A DNA stretch of 64,000 bases from Cellulomonas sp. Y8 (GTDB lineage Bacteria > Actinomycetota > Actinomycetes > Actinomycetales > Cellulomonadaceae). The notes beneath the pieces were generated by a model, which had not been told where the DNA came from, searched no databases, and worked only from the letters and a program-made list of their open reading frames with translations. The stretch's first letter is position 1, and each line of letters starts with the position of its first letter. Of the stretch, positions 8,331 to 15,985 are shown piece by piece. The stretch spans positions 1,674,001 through 1,738,000 of the forward strand of contig NZ_CP041203.1 in the NCBI RefSeq assembly GCF_008033115.1. The letters run 5' to 3'. Made by a program: the position numbers and the translations under genes.

Positions 8331-8926
8331 TCGTTTCCTCGGTCCTGCAGGCGATCGGCCTGTTCGTTGCCACCAACATCGACGACATCATCGTGCTCTC
8401 GCTGTTCTTCGCCCGGGGCGCAGGGCAACGCGGGACGACGGCCCGGATCACCGCAGGCCAGTACCTCGGGTTCGCCGGCATCCTGGGCACCGCCGTGCTC
8501 GTGTCACTGGGCGCGGGAGCATTCCTTCCTGAAGAAGCCATCCCCTACTTCGGGCTCATCCCCCTGGCCCTAGGCCTGTGGGCCGCATGGCGGGCCTGGC
8601 GCGGGAGCGACGACGATGACGATGACGCCAAGGTTGAGGGCAAGAACGTCGGCGTCTTGACCGTCGCCGCGGTCACCTTCGCCAACGGAGGAGACAACAT
8701 CGGCGTCTACGTCCCGGTCTTCCTCAACGTGGGACCTGTAGCCGTGGTCGCCTACTGTGTCGTCTTCCTCCTGCTCGTCGCGATCCTCGTCATGCTGGCC
8801 AAGTTCATCGCCACGCGCCGACCGATCGCCGAAGTCCTCGAACGCTGGGAACACGTGCTGTTCCCGATCGTTCTGATCGGCCTGGGCATCGTCATCCTCG
8901 TCAGCGGCGGAGCCTTCGGCCTCTGA
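8327..8926 (+). CDS. cadD: CadD-type cadmium resistance membrane transporter
   Basis: 199 residues with about five or six transmembrane segments. IGLFVATNIDDIIVL near the N-terminus and TFANGGDNIGVYVP in the second half are the paired N/D motifs of the CadD/LysE-like family. A poly-Asp linker (DDDDDD) separates the halves. It would export cadmium. The GTG start overlaps cmtR, so it is co-transcribed with and probably repressed by CmtR. Confidence 0.85.
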   Translation: MIVSSVLQAIGLFVATNIDDIIVLSLFFARGAGQRGTTARITAGQYLGFAGILGTAVLVSLGAGAFLPEEAIPYFGLIPLALGLWAAWRAWRGSDDDDDDAKVEGKNVGVLTVAAVTFANGGDNIGVYVPVFLNVGPVAVVAYCVVFLLLVAILVMLAKFIATRRPIAEVLERWEHVLFPIVLIGLGIVILVSGGAFGL

Positions 8927-9238
8927 CGCCCTGCCCCGGCCCATGACGCATCTCGGTTGAGAGACTGCACGCACGGAGCGAAGAGCTCCGAGGAGAGGCA
9001 TGGTGGATAGCCGCGCCGGCGTTGCCATCGCGTGGCCGCGCTGGCAGATCTCGCGGTAGACCCGCGATCACCCCCTGGTTGTCGGCGCCAGCTGACCCGA
9101 CCGCCACAGAACACCGACAAGGCCCCGCCACCTGAACGCCAAGACCACACGGTCTCCGCACGAACTGCGGGCTCCCCGCCTGTTCCACTTCCAAGGAAGT
9201 GGGACACGGGCCGCGCGGAACCGGTCAGCCGCTGCCGT
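8927..9238. other. Convergent intergenic region between cadD and merA
   Basis: No gene is supported in 312 bp. It holds a short hairpin TCGCGG-N5-CCGCGA (9051-9067) and the stronger hairpin at 9181-9206. Confidence 0.4.
9181..9206 (-). terminator. Hairpin downstream of merA
   Basis: CCACTTCC-AA-GGAAGTGG, extended by TGT/ACA, 32 nt past the minus-strand merA stop. It may also serve the converging cadD transcript. Confidence 0.5.
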
Positions 9239-10618
9239 TCACGCGCAGCAGCTCGTTGGCATGTCGCTGCGGAAGAGGCCGGCGCAGATGCGCAACGCCT
9301 CGCTCATGGTCAGGTAGGGCGCCCAGGTGTCGGCGAGGTCGTCGACGGTGAGCCCGAACTTGATCGCGTAGGTCGCGGCGAGCATCACGTCGCCGGCGCC
9401 GTCGAGGGCGGCGTGGACCCCGAGGATCTTGCGGGTGTGGGCGTCGACGACGACCTTGAGCGTGCCGCGGGTGTCGCGGTTGGCGAGCGATCGGGGGATG
9501 TCCTGGGCATCCAAGACCCGGGAGTCGCACTCGTGCCCGGCGGCCAGTGCCTGCTGCTCGGTCAGGCCCGCGGAGGCGAGCTGGGGGGTCGTGAACGTCA
9601 CCGACGGCAGGCCGCGGTAGTCGACGGTGGTGGGCCGGCCAAGGGCTCCGGCAGCTGCAGCGTGACCGGTCTGTGCAGCGACGTAGACGTACTGCGGGGC
9701 GCCGGAGACGTCACCGGCGGCGAAGATCCGCGGGTTGCTCGTGCGCTGGTGCGCATCCACCGTGATGAACCGTCGGTCGTCGGTGTGCACCCCGGCGTCG
9801 TCCAGCCCGAGGTCGTCGGTGTTCGCGTGCCTCCCGGTGGCCACCAGCAGACGCTGACCGGTCAGCTGCGCGCCGCGCTCGGTCCGGACCAGCACGGCGC
9901 CGTCGGCGGTGCGCTCGAGCGCCACCGCGCGTTCCTCCACGACGGTGATGCCGTCGTCGGCGAACACGGTCCGCAGCACGTCCGCGACCTCTGGCTCGGC
10001 GTGAGGCGCGAGCCGGCCGACGAGCGTGACCGCGACACCGAGCTGGGACCAGAGCTGGGCCTGCTCGAGCCCGACGTACCCACCGCCGAGCACCACCATC
10101 GAGGAGGGGATGTCCTGCAGCTCCATCGCGGTGGTGCTCGTCAGCGGGTCGATCGTGTCCATGCCTGGCAGGGCCGGGATGTGAGCGGCCGAGCCTGTCG
10201 CGACGATGTATGCCGCGCCGGCGACTCGCTCACCGTCGACCTCGAGCGTCTGCTCGTCGACGAATCGCGCGTGGCCGTACATGACCGGGAAGCCGTGCGC
10301 CTCGGCCACGTCGGTGTACTTCGCCTGACGGAGCCGGTCGATCAGCTCCTGCTTCTGCGCCATCAGAGCCGCCAGGTCGACGCCCCCCGCGCCGGTCGGG
10401 AGGCCGGGGAACGGGTTGACGAGCGCCCGGTGACGGCGCCCCGCGGCCGCGAGCAGGTTCTTGCTCGGGATGCACCCCACGTTCAAGCACGTTCCACCCA
10501 GCACCCCGTGCTCGACCAGCAAGACCGACTTCCCGCGCGACCGGGCCTCAATCCCCGCGGCCATCGCCGCCCCTCCGCTACCGATGACGACCAGGTCCCA
10601 CGTCTCTTCCATGCCCAT
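9239..10618 (-). CDS. merA: Mercuric reductase MerA (no N-terminal HMA domain)
   Basis: 459 residues. An FAD-binding GSGGAAMAAG motif, the redox pair Cys44/Cys49 in GTCLNVGCIPSK, an NAD(P)H-binding GGGYVGLE segment and a C-terminal vicinal pair (SCCA) are the hallmarks of MerA, which reduces Hg(II) to Hg(0) in the cytoplasm. The heavy-metal domain found at the N-terminus of many MerA is absent. No merT, merP or merB is nearby, so uptake and organomercury cleavage are not provided here. The start could also be the ATG at 10612. It is divergent from merR. Confidence 0.9.
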   Translation of the reverse strand: MGMEETWDLVVIGSGGAAMAAGIEARSRGKSVLLVEHGVLGGTCLNVGCIPSKNLLAAAGRRHRALVNPFPGLPTGAGGVDLAALMAQKQELIDRLRQAKYTDVAEAHGFPVMYGHARFVDEQTLEVDGERVAGAAYIVATGSAAHIPALPGMDTIDPLTSTTAMELQDIPSSMVVLGGGYVGLEQAQLWSQLGVAVTLVGRLAPHAEPEVADVLRTVFADDGITVVEERAVALERTADGAVLVRTERGAQLTGQRLLVATGRHANTDDLGLDDAGVHTDDRRFITVDAHQRTSNPRIFAAGDVSGAPQYVYVAAQTGHAAAAGALGRPTTVDYRGLPSVTFTTPQLASAGLTEQQALAAGHECDSRVLDAQDIPRSLANRDTRGTLKVVVDAHTRKILGVHAALDGAGDVMLAATYAIKFGLTVDDLADTWAPYLTMSEALRICAGLFRSDMPTSCCA

Positions 10619-10631
10619 CGACGGACCGTAA

Positions 10632-10660
10632 ACGTTCCACCGCACGGCAAGGTCAAGACG
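10632..10660. promoter_or_regulatory. MerR-type operator/promoter between merA and merR
   Basis: An imperfect dyad (ACGTTCCA / GGCAAGGT, 10632-10653) lies between a merA-directed -35 TTGACC (reverse strand, near 10651-10656) and a TACGGT-like -10, with a long spacer of about 19-20 bp. This is the classic arrangement that MerR activates by DNA distortion. Confidence 0.6.
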
Positions 10661-10673
10661 TAGCCTTGAGACC

Positions 10674-11072
10674 ATGAGGATCGGGGAGCTGGCCGAGCAG
10701 GCGGGTATGACGACGAAGACCTTGAGGTTCTACGAGCAGGCGCAGGTGCTGCCGCAGCCGGCCCGGACCGCGTCGGGCTACCGCGACTACGACGAGACAT
10801 CGCTCGCGCGGCTCCGCTTCGTCCGAGCCGCCCAGGGTGCCGGCTTGAGCCTCGCCGAGATCCGCACCATCATCACGGTCCGCGAAGACCAAGGGCCGCC
10901 CTGCGGACACGTCACCGCGCTGCTCGACCGACACGCCGCTGCCCTGGACGAGCGCATCGCAGAGCTCGAGGCGACGCGCGAGGAGGTCCGCCGGCTCCGG
11001 GACCGCGCAGCCACCCTGAACCCCGCGGCCTGCTCCGAGGACGGCGTCTGCCACGTCATCCCCACCCACTGA
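10674..11072 (+). CDS. merR: MerR-family mercury/heavy-metal regulator
   Basis: 132 residues starting MRIGELAEQAGMTTKTLRFYEQ, the MerR winged-helix N-terminus, with a dimer helix and three metal-site cysteines, Cys77, Cys120 and Cys126. The pattern fits the three-Cys site of MerR or CadR-like sensors, and mercury is favoured because merA is divergent from it. It would repress and, with metal, activate the shared promoter. Confidence 0.8.
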   Translation: MRIGELAEQAGMTTKTLRFYEQAQVLPQPARTASGYRDYDETSLARLRFVRAAQGAGLSLAEIRTIITVREDQGPPCGHVTALLDRHAAALDERIAELEATREEVRRLRDRAATLNPAACSEDGVCHVIPTH

Positions 11073-11227
11073 CAGGCGGCCGCGGGCTTAGAGTCGGTGC
11101 TGGCGCGGAGGGCGCCACCGGGCCCGCGGACAGGACTGAGTCCACCTCCACAGCACCACGACGAACCACTCCCGTCGACGATCTCCTCTGCCTGGCAGCG
11201 CGGGCCGCCAGCTCCTAAGGAGACGTC

Positions 11228-12254
11228 ATGCCCCTTCTGCCAGCGCGCGCCGACCTCGAGCAGCTCCGGCGCCAGGCCAAGGACCTTCTACGGACGGCCG
11301 AACGCGGTGACCCAGCTGCCGTCGCCCGGATCCGCTCCGTATCCGAGCAGCTCGCCCTGAGCTCAGCGCAACTCTCCGTGGCCCGCGAGTATCGGGTTCC
11401 CCCACTGGGCCAAGCTCAAGCTCGAGGTCCAGCGACGCGCCATCCTGGACAGCGGCGACGCCGCCCGGCTGGTCGACCTGCTCGCCGCGCACCCCGAGCT
11501 GGCCGTCCAGAGGATGTCCGGGTGGTGTGACCACCTGCACGGAGCCAGCCCCCTGGGCTACGTGGCGATGATGCGCTTCGACACCACGCGCGACACCTGG
11601 CGAGACGTCCCCGGCACCGCTGCTCTCGCCCGCGCGCTCCTCGACGCCGGCGCTCCGGTCGAAGGCGATCCCCTGGACGCCGAGACGCCCTTGATGACCG
11701 CCGCCAGCTACGGCGACGCGGAGGTCGCGCGGGTCCTCGTCGAGGCTGGAGCGGACCTGGACGCGACCGCGTCGCCCACCGCCGGTGGCGTCCCAGGAGG
11801 GACCGCCCTCCGACACGCTGTCGTCTTCGGCATGACCGACGTCGTGGACGTCCTACTCGCCGCCGGAGCGCAGGACCTGGTTCAGGCTGCGGCTGCTGGT
11901 GACGTCACCGGCGCCCTGAGCTCCGAGACCTGTGAAGAGGATCGCGTCGCGGCCCTGCGGACTGCCGCGGCACACGGCCGGCTGAACGTGATCGATCAGC
12001 TCATCGCAGCGTCCACGCCCGTAGATGGGGTCGACCGGGACGGATCCACCGCCCTGCACGAGGCCGCCTTCTCCGGCCGAGCCGACAGCGTTACCCGCCT
12101 GCTCCATCACGGCGCAGACCCCACGCGCCGCGACACGAGATTTGGCAGCACGCCCCTGGAGTGGTGCCAGCACCAGCGCGCCGAGATCGGGCCCGGGAAG
12201 GGACACGACGAGGTCGAGGATGTCCTGCGACCCATCACTCCCGGCGCCACCTGA
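11228..12254 (+). pseudogene. Ankyrin-repeat protein, frameshifted
   Basis: The N-terminal frame (PARADLEQLRRQAKDLLRTAERGD) runs to AREY near 11390; the rest (from FPHWAKLKLEVQRR to the stop at 12254) is one frame over. The family reads AREYGFPxW here, so one extra base near 11391 restores about 341 residues. The body has ankyrin repeats (TPLMTAASYGDAEVARVLVEAGADLDA, STALHEAAFSGRADSVTRLLHHGADP). Such proteins occur widely in actinobacteria with unknown function. It is the last cargo gene of the transposon. The break could be a real mutation or an error. Confidence 0.7.
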
Positions 12255-12268
12255 CTGTCCCGCCACGC

Positions 12269-12308
12269 TGCGGCGGCAGAACCCCGCCATTTAGCGCCGA
12301 AAGTCACA
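12269..12308 (-). repeat. Right terminal inverted repeat of the transposon
   Basis: Ends GAAAGTCACA and is followed by CGTTTCCG, the same 8 bases that precede the left end. Confidence 0.8.
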
Positions 12309-12354
12309 CGTTTCCGGCCACCGGCGACCGCGGCGCGACACGCCGGGGGAGCGG

Positions 12355-12400
12355 TGTCCGGAACCCGTGTCCGAAACCGAGATGTCCGGAAAGCACACGT
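12355..12400. promoter_or_regulatory. TGTCCG direct repeats upstream of the second resolvase (probable res remnant)
   Basis: Three close copies, TGTCCGGAA, TGTCCGAAA and TGTCCGGAA, lie just before the resolvase gene, and a fourth TGTCCG lies across the transposon at 4890. Such repeats suit resolvase subsites; the transposon would have split this region. Confidence 0.4.
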
Positions 12401-12426
12401 CGACGAGTTCCGTACGCTCCGGGCCC

Positions 12427-13022
12427 ATGGGACAGGTGTTGGGGTACGCGAGGGTGTCGACGGATCTGCAGGACCCGGCCCCGCAACACGACGCGCTCGC
12501 GCGCGCGCCGGGGTCGACCGGGTCTGGACCGATCACGCCAGCGGCACCGTGGCCAACCGCCCGCAGCTCGCCGCGGTGCTTGACTACACGCGCGCCGGCG
12601 ACGTCCTGGTCGTGCGGCGGTTGGATCGCCTCGGGCGCTCGGTGCAGCACCTGGTGGCCACGGTGACCGACCTGGCGGCGCGCGGTGTCGAGCTGCGGTC
12701 GCTGAGCGAGGGCATCGACACGACGTCGCCGCCGGGCCGGCTGACCTTTCACATCTTCGCAGCGGTCGCGGAGTTCGAGGCCGACCTGATCCGCGGGCGC
12801 ACCGTCGCGGGTTTGGCCGCAGCACGCGCCCGCGGTCGCGTGGGCGGCCGGCCTTCGGTGATGACACCCGAGAAGCGTGCCGCTGCCGACGAGCTGATGC
12901 GTGCTACCGGAGCCACCGTGACGGGCGTAGCGCGGGCGTTGGTGGTATCGAGGTCAGCTGTCTACCGGTACCTCCAGGCGCAGGACTCTGGCGCGGTCGA
13001 CGCGGCGCCGGCTCGAGGCTGA
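12427..13022 (+). pseudogene. Second serine resolvase/invertase, frameshifted
   Basis: ATG 12427 gives GQVLGYARVSTDLQD with the catalytic Ser. The frame breaks in an alternating CG run near 12500-12515, and the rest (DRVWTDHASGTVANRPQL ... VVRRLDRLGRSVQHL ... C-terminal helix-turn-helix ending at 13022) is in another frame. Removing two bases from the CG run restores about 198 residues. It resembles the transposon resolvase but lies outside the element, immediately right of the insertion point. Slippage in the repeat or sequencing error are both possible. Confidence 0.75.
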
Positions 13023-13199
13023 GAAGCACGGCGCTGTTGAACGAGCGGGTGCGAATCGCTCCCGCTGCGGCGTCCGCCGTGACGGGCGAGTAGCGCAAGG
13101 GGGCAGCCTGACCTCTCCATCCCCTGGGCACTCCCATCAGCGCGGCGTTCCTGTCCCGGTGCGTGTGGGCCTCAGTGCTTCTGATCGTGTCTGAGGAGG

Positions 13200-13760
13200 T
13201 CAGGTTGGGGAGATGAGCTCGCGATACAGGTCCTCGGTGAGCTGGACCGACTCGGTGAGGCTGAGCTGATCGGGATCAAGGCGGGATTCGAACGCGGCGA
13301 GTACAAGGCCATCTCCGGTCGCCGAGGGAGCGAGCACCCCGCCGTGGCCGAGGAAATGCGCGGCATGACCGATGGCCTGACAGCCGGACCAGTCGTCGTC
13401 GGTGATGTCTGCGCGCTCCAGTCCGACGCTGGCGAGCGCGGCATCGCTGCGCAGGTCCAGGACGGCGGCCTCGTGCACAGTGATTGTGTGCAGCATCCGC
13501 GGGCGACGGGCGTTGAGCAGGTCGACCGGGTCGAGAGACTGAGCCGCGGCAAGGCGCTCGAGTTCAGCCATGCACGTCACCACGGGAGTGGCGAGGTAGA
13601 GGGTCTCGAAACTGTCCGGAGGGTTCCAGCGTCCACCGTGCACCACAGCGCCGCGGCCCGAGAGGCCGTCGAATGCGGCACTGGCATGCCTGTAGGTGGT
13701 GCCGCTCCAGATGACCGTGCCGAGGTCGTTGACTCTCTCGACGACTGCTTCGTCCAGCAC
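13200..13760 (-). CDS. RES-domain toxin
   Basis: 186 residues from GTG 13760, 4 nt after the antitoxin stop. The RES-family core is visible: WSGTTYRHASAAFDG with the Arg, GGRWNPP, FETLYLATPVVTCMAELE, and a later AIGHAAHFLGHGGVLAPSA segment. Family members (MbcT, ResT) degrade or modify NAD+. With the Xre partner upstream it forms a RES-Xre type II toxin-antitoxin module, probably for plasmid or island maintenance. Confidence 0.85.
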   Translation of the reverse strand: MLDEAVVERVNDLGTVIWSGTTYRHASAAFDGLSGRGAVVHGGRWNPPDSFETLYLATPVVTCMAELERLAAAQSLDPVDLLNARRPRMLHTITVHEAAVLDLRSDAALASVGLERADITDDDWSGCQAIGHAAHFLGHGGVLAPSATGDGLVLAAFESRLDPDQLSLTESVQLTEDLYRELISPT

Positions 13761-13764
13761 GGCC

Positions 13765-14109
13765 TCAGATCACCACGCCGTCAGCGATCGCCTCCATGAG
13801 GCCGAGGACATCCTTGAAGTGGCCTGCTCTGATGCGCTCCGCAGGGGTGTCGTGGTCGAGCTGCCTGTTCGGAGACAGAAGCCATAGGTTCACCTTGTCC
13901 GGTGGGAACACGTCCGCCGCCACGTCAGCGACGTAGGCAAGTTCGAGAAGCCGCTGCTTGTTCAGCTTCTGTGGCGTGACCTGACCACTGGACCACCGGG
14001 CGACCGTGCGCGGCGATGCGTCAACGATCGAGCCGACCTCTTCCTGCGTGAGCCCGAGGGTGGCGATCACGTCGTTGACCTTCGTGGCGAGCGCTCCTTG
14101 AGGAACCAC
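13765..14109 (-). CDS. Xre/MbcA/ParS-type antitoxin
   Basis: 114 residues from GTG 14109. A helix-turn-helix (LGLTQEEVGSIVDASPRTVARWSSG) is followed by a C-terminal toxin-binding domain (NLWLLSPNRQLDHDTPAERIRAG, as in DUF2384). It should neutralise the RES toxin encoded 4 nt downstream and autorepress the operon. Its start region is shared with the divergent gene at 14195. Confidence 0.85.
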   Translation of the reverse strand: MVPQGALATKVNDVIATLGLTQEEVGSIVDASPRTVARWSSGQVTPQKLNKQRLLELAYVADVAADVFPPDKVNLWLLSPNRQLDHDTPAERIRAGHFKDVLGLMEAIADGVVI

Positions 14110-14194
14110 TGTGTCACCTTCCCTGTCAGTAGGTATGACGTCTATTATGTCACCAACGCGAGCAAGAGGACATGCCTACGGGAGGCGGGAGTCG
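14110..14194. promoter_or_regulatory. Shared divergent promoter with TGAC-N9-GTCA dyad
   Basis: The 85 bp between the antitoxin and the plus-strand gene contain TGAC (14136-14139) and GTCA (14149-14152) flanking TATTAT. It is a plausible operator for the antitoxin that could also control the divergent gene. Confidence 0.4.
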
Positions 14195-15358
14195 ATGAGC
14201 GGCGTGCAGTTCCAGCTGGGCCACAAGGACCACAGGGTCGTGCAGGACTTCCTCGAGCGCGGGCCCGACGGCGTCGGAGCGATCATGCTCCCCGCCAAGC
14301 AGGCGCGACTGGGGTCCGAGGCCGCGGCGGCGGCTGCGGCGCTGGGCGTCGAGGTGCTCTTCGACCCCATGACCGAGCGGCTCGTCGCCCCCGGCTATAC
14401 CGTCACCGGCCTCGGGTACCACAGCGACGACCCCTACGACGTCGACCTGCTGAGCCGTGACCCGGCCGCGCGCACGCGACTGCTCCAGGGCGTCCTCGGG
14501 GCGCACCCGGACTTCGTCACCGCGGTTACACCGCCGCACTTCTACGTCAGCGATGAACGATCCGCTGACCTGAACCTGTCGCTCGTGTCCGACATGCGCA
14601 CCATGACCGAGCTGCTGGTGCGCCCGATCGTCACGGTGTCCGCCAACTACGCCTTCAAGCACGCGGTGCAGCTCGCCGTCGAGTACTCGGAGCTCGGTGT
14701 GTCTCAGGTCGAGCTGCGTCTGTCACCGCTCGGTGGTGAGAACGTCGGTCTCCGCAAGTTCCGTCACGTGATGTCGGTGCTGGATGCATTCCGTGCCGCC
14801 GGAATCGTTACGACCCTGGGGTGGTCGGGCAACGTGGGACAGGTCGCGGTCGCGATGGGACACGCCGACAGCTACTCCGTGGGAGTGACCGACCACGAGA
14901 AGGTGGACTGGAGCGCAACGGTTTCGCGCCAGCGTCGCGACTACCAGGACCGTATCGATGGAGTCGAGAAGCAAGGACACCCTGGCCGGGCGCGGGTTTA
15001 CCTGCCGGGCATCGCGATGACCGTGGCACACACCACCGCGGAGCGCCTGCTCGGACACACCGACATCCGGCTGCGGCTGGGGTGCCGTCGCGGCGAGTGC
15101 GCCGAGACGATCAACGGCCCGCTGCGGGACGCGCGGCGCCACTACCTCCACGCTCGCGCCGGTGAGATGGCCGACCTGCTGGCGCAGCCGGCGGTGTCGT
15201 GGCGGACCCACGCCGTGCGGCAGCGGCTGCAGCAAGCACTTGCTCTTCGGCGCCGTATCAACAACTCGTACAACACCGGCGAGGCTCCGCTGGCCACCAG
15301 GACACTCGAGAGCATCCTCGACTCGATGGCGACGGGCGGTGCTGCTCAGAGCGCGTAG
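14195..15358 (+). CDS. Protein of unknown function, TIM-barrel-like, divergent from RES-Xre
   Basis: 387 residues from ATG 14195, preceded by GGAGGCGGGAG. Repeated strand-then-helix units (VGAIMLPAKQARL, VEVLFDP, VSQVELRLSPLGGENVG, IVTTLGWSGNVGQVAVAMGHADSYSVG) suggest a TIM barrel, and a late RLGCRRGEC...HYLHAR Cys/His cluster could bind zinc, loosely like tRNA-guanine transglycosylase-type enzymes. No family can be named with confidence. It shares a promoter region with the toxin-antitoxin pair. Confidence 0.5.
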   Translation: MSGVQFQLGHKDHRVVQDFLERGPDGVGAIMLPAKQARLGSEAAAAAAALGVEVLFDPMTERLVAPGYTVTGLGYHSDDPYDVDLLSRDPAARTRLLQGVLGAHPDFVTAVTPPHFYVSDERSADLNLSLVSDMRTMTELLVRPIVTVSANYAFKHAVQLAVEYSELGVSQVELRLSPLGGENVGLRKFRHVMSVLDAFRAAGIVTTLGWSGNVGQVAVAMGHADSYSVGVTDHEKVDWSATVSRQRRDYQDRIDGVEKQGHPGRARVYLPGIAMTVAHTTAERLLGHTDIRLRLGCRRGECAETINGPLRDARRHYLHARAGEMADLLAQPAVSWRTHAVRQRLQQALALRRRINNSYNTGEAPLATRTLESILDSMATGGAAQSA

Positions 15359-15678
15359 GCCCTGGCCCTGCGCAACGCAGCGGCACCGCTCGATGGTCCG
15401 AGGCCGACCGCTCAGGGGCGGCGCTGGTCCTGGGTGCGTCGATGGGTATCGGTGCAGTCGCCTGGGCCGTGTGTGCCGTGGCTCGCGAACGGGCTCGACG
15501 AAAGTTGTGACCAAAGGGCACGCAGCGCTTCGAGAGCGAACTGCCTGACAGAGGCCGACCCAGCGCAGTACATTCCACGTGGGCTCGTCGCCTTGCCTCA
15601 CCTAGCGGCGCGAGTTCACCGGTGCGGAACAGCGGTCGCCCGGCCGCACCGGTCACCGGCAGGAGGGGCGACTCCCTC

Positions 15679-15705
15679 GAGGGTTCGAATCCCTCCGCTT
15701 GTCCA
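15679..15705 (+). other. tRNA 3'-end fragment (possible attachment site)
   Basis: GAGGG-TTCGAAT-CCCTC is a perfect T-arm, followed by CGCTTGTCCA as an acceptor-like end. A Ser/Leu-like variable-arm sequence precedes it (AGGAGGGGCGACTCCC), but no matching 5' acceptor half is found within 100 bp. Integrative elements that target tRNA 3' ends leave such fragments. Confidence 0.45.
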
Positions 15706-15706
15706 G

Positions 15707-15734
15707 AAGTGTCATAACCTACATTATCGGCGGT
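15707..15734. promoter_or_regulatory. dif-like Xer recombination site
   Basis: 28 bp with an 11-6-11 layout: AAGTGTCATAA, CCTACA, TTATCGGCGGT. The inner CATAA...TTATCGGC matches actinobacterial dif halves as I recall them. It begins two bases after the tRNA fragment. Confidence 0.45.
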
Positions 15735-15985
15735 CGAGTAGGACGAGTTGCAACTGGGTTAGAGAACTCGTCTCACCCCGCTCGGCCGCCTCGCCGCAGG
15801 TCAGGCAGGGGTTGGGCCTGATCCCGGCCCGATGGCGCCGAGCTCGTCGGTACGAGTCCCCGATGGTCAGCGGCCAGATCTCTCATCTGATGAGAGTTTC
15901 GCTGGGCAGCCGAATGAGCGGGCGGCGCGCTCAGGATGGTCGGCCAGCTCGTGACGGCGCACGCACCTCCGTCTAGGGTGCGCAC

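Larger units (their letters stand above)
4912..12308. mobile_element. Complete Tn5053/Tn552-like transposon carrying cadmium and mercury genes
   Basis: 7397 bp. The left end (4912) begins TGTGACTTTC and the right end (12308) ends GAAAGTCACA. The terminal inverted repeats match at about 30 of 40 positions, the first 10 perfectly. The same 8 bases, CGTTTCCG, flank it at 4904-4911 and 12309-12316, as expected for a target duplication (longer than the 5 bp usual for Tn5053, nearer to Tn552). Inside are tniB-, tniA- and resolvase-like genes at the left end, then cmtR-cadD, merA/merR and an ankyrin gene. TGT...ACA ends are typical of this superfamily. Confidence 0.85.
15359..15985. other. Non-coding stretch with tRNA 3' fragment and dif-like site
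   Basis: No gene is supported in about 630 bp. It holds a long dyad CCGGTGCGG...CCGCACCGG (near 15620-15650), the tRNA 3'-end fragment and the dif-like site annotated separately. Confidence 0.4.

Noticed and set aside
14128..14155. Second dif-like site in the RES-Xre promoter
   Set aside because: Only the TTATGTCA half resembles a Xer site; the other half (GGTATGA) does not, so a pdif pair around the unknown gene was not claimed.
15620..15705. A complete Ser/Leu-type tRNA gene
   Set aside because: No 5' acceptor strand pairs with CGCTTGT and no anticodon arm could be folded.
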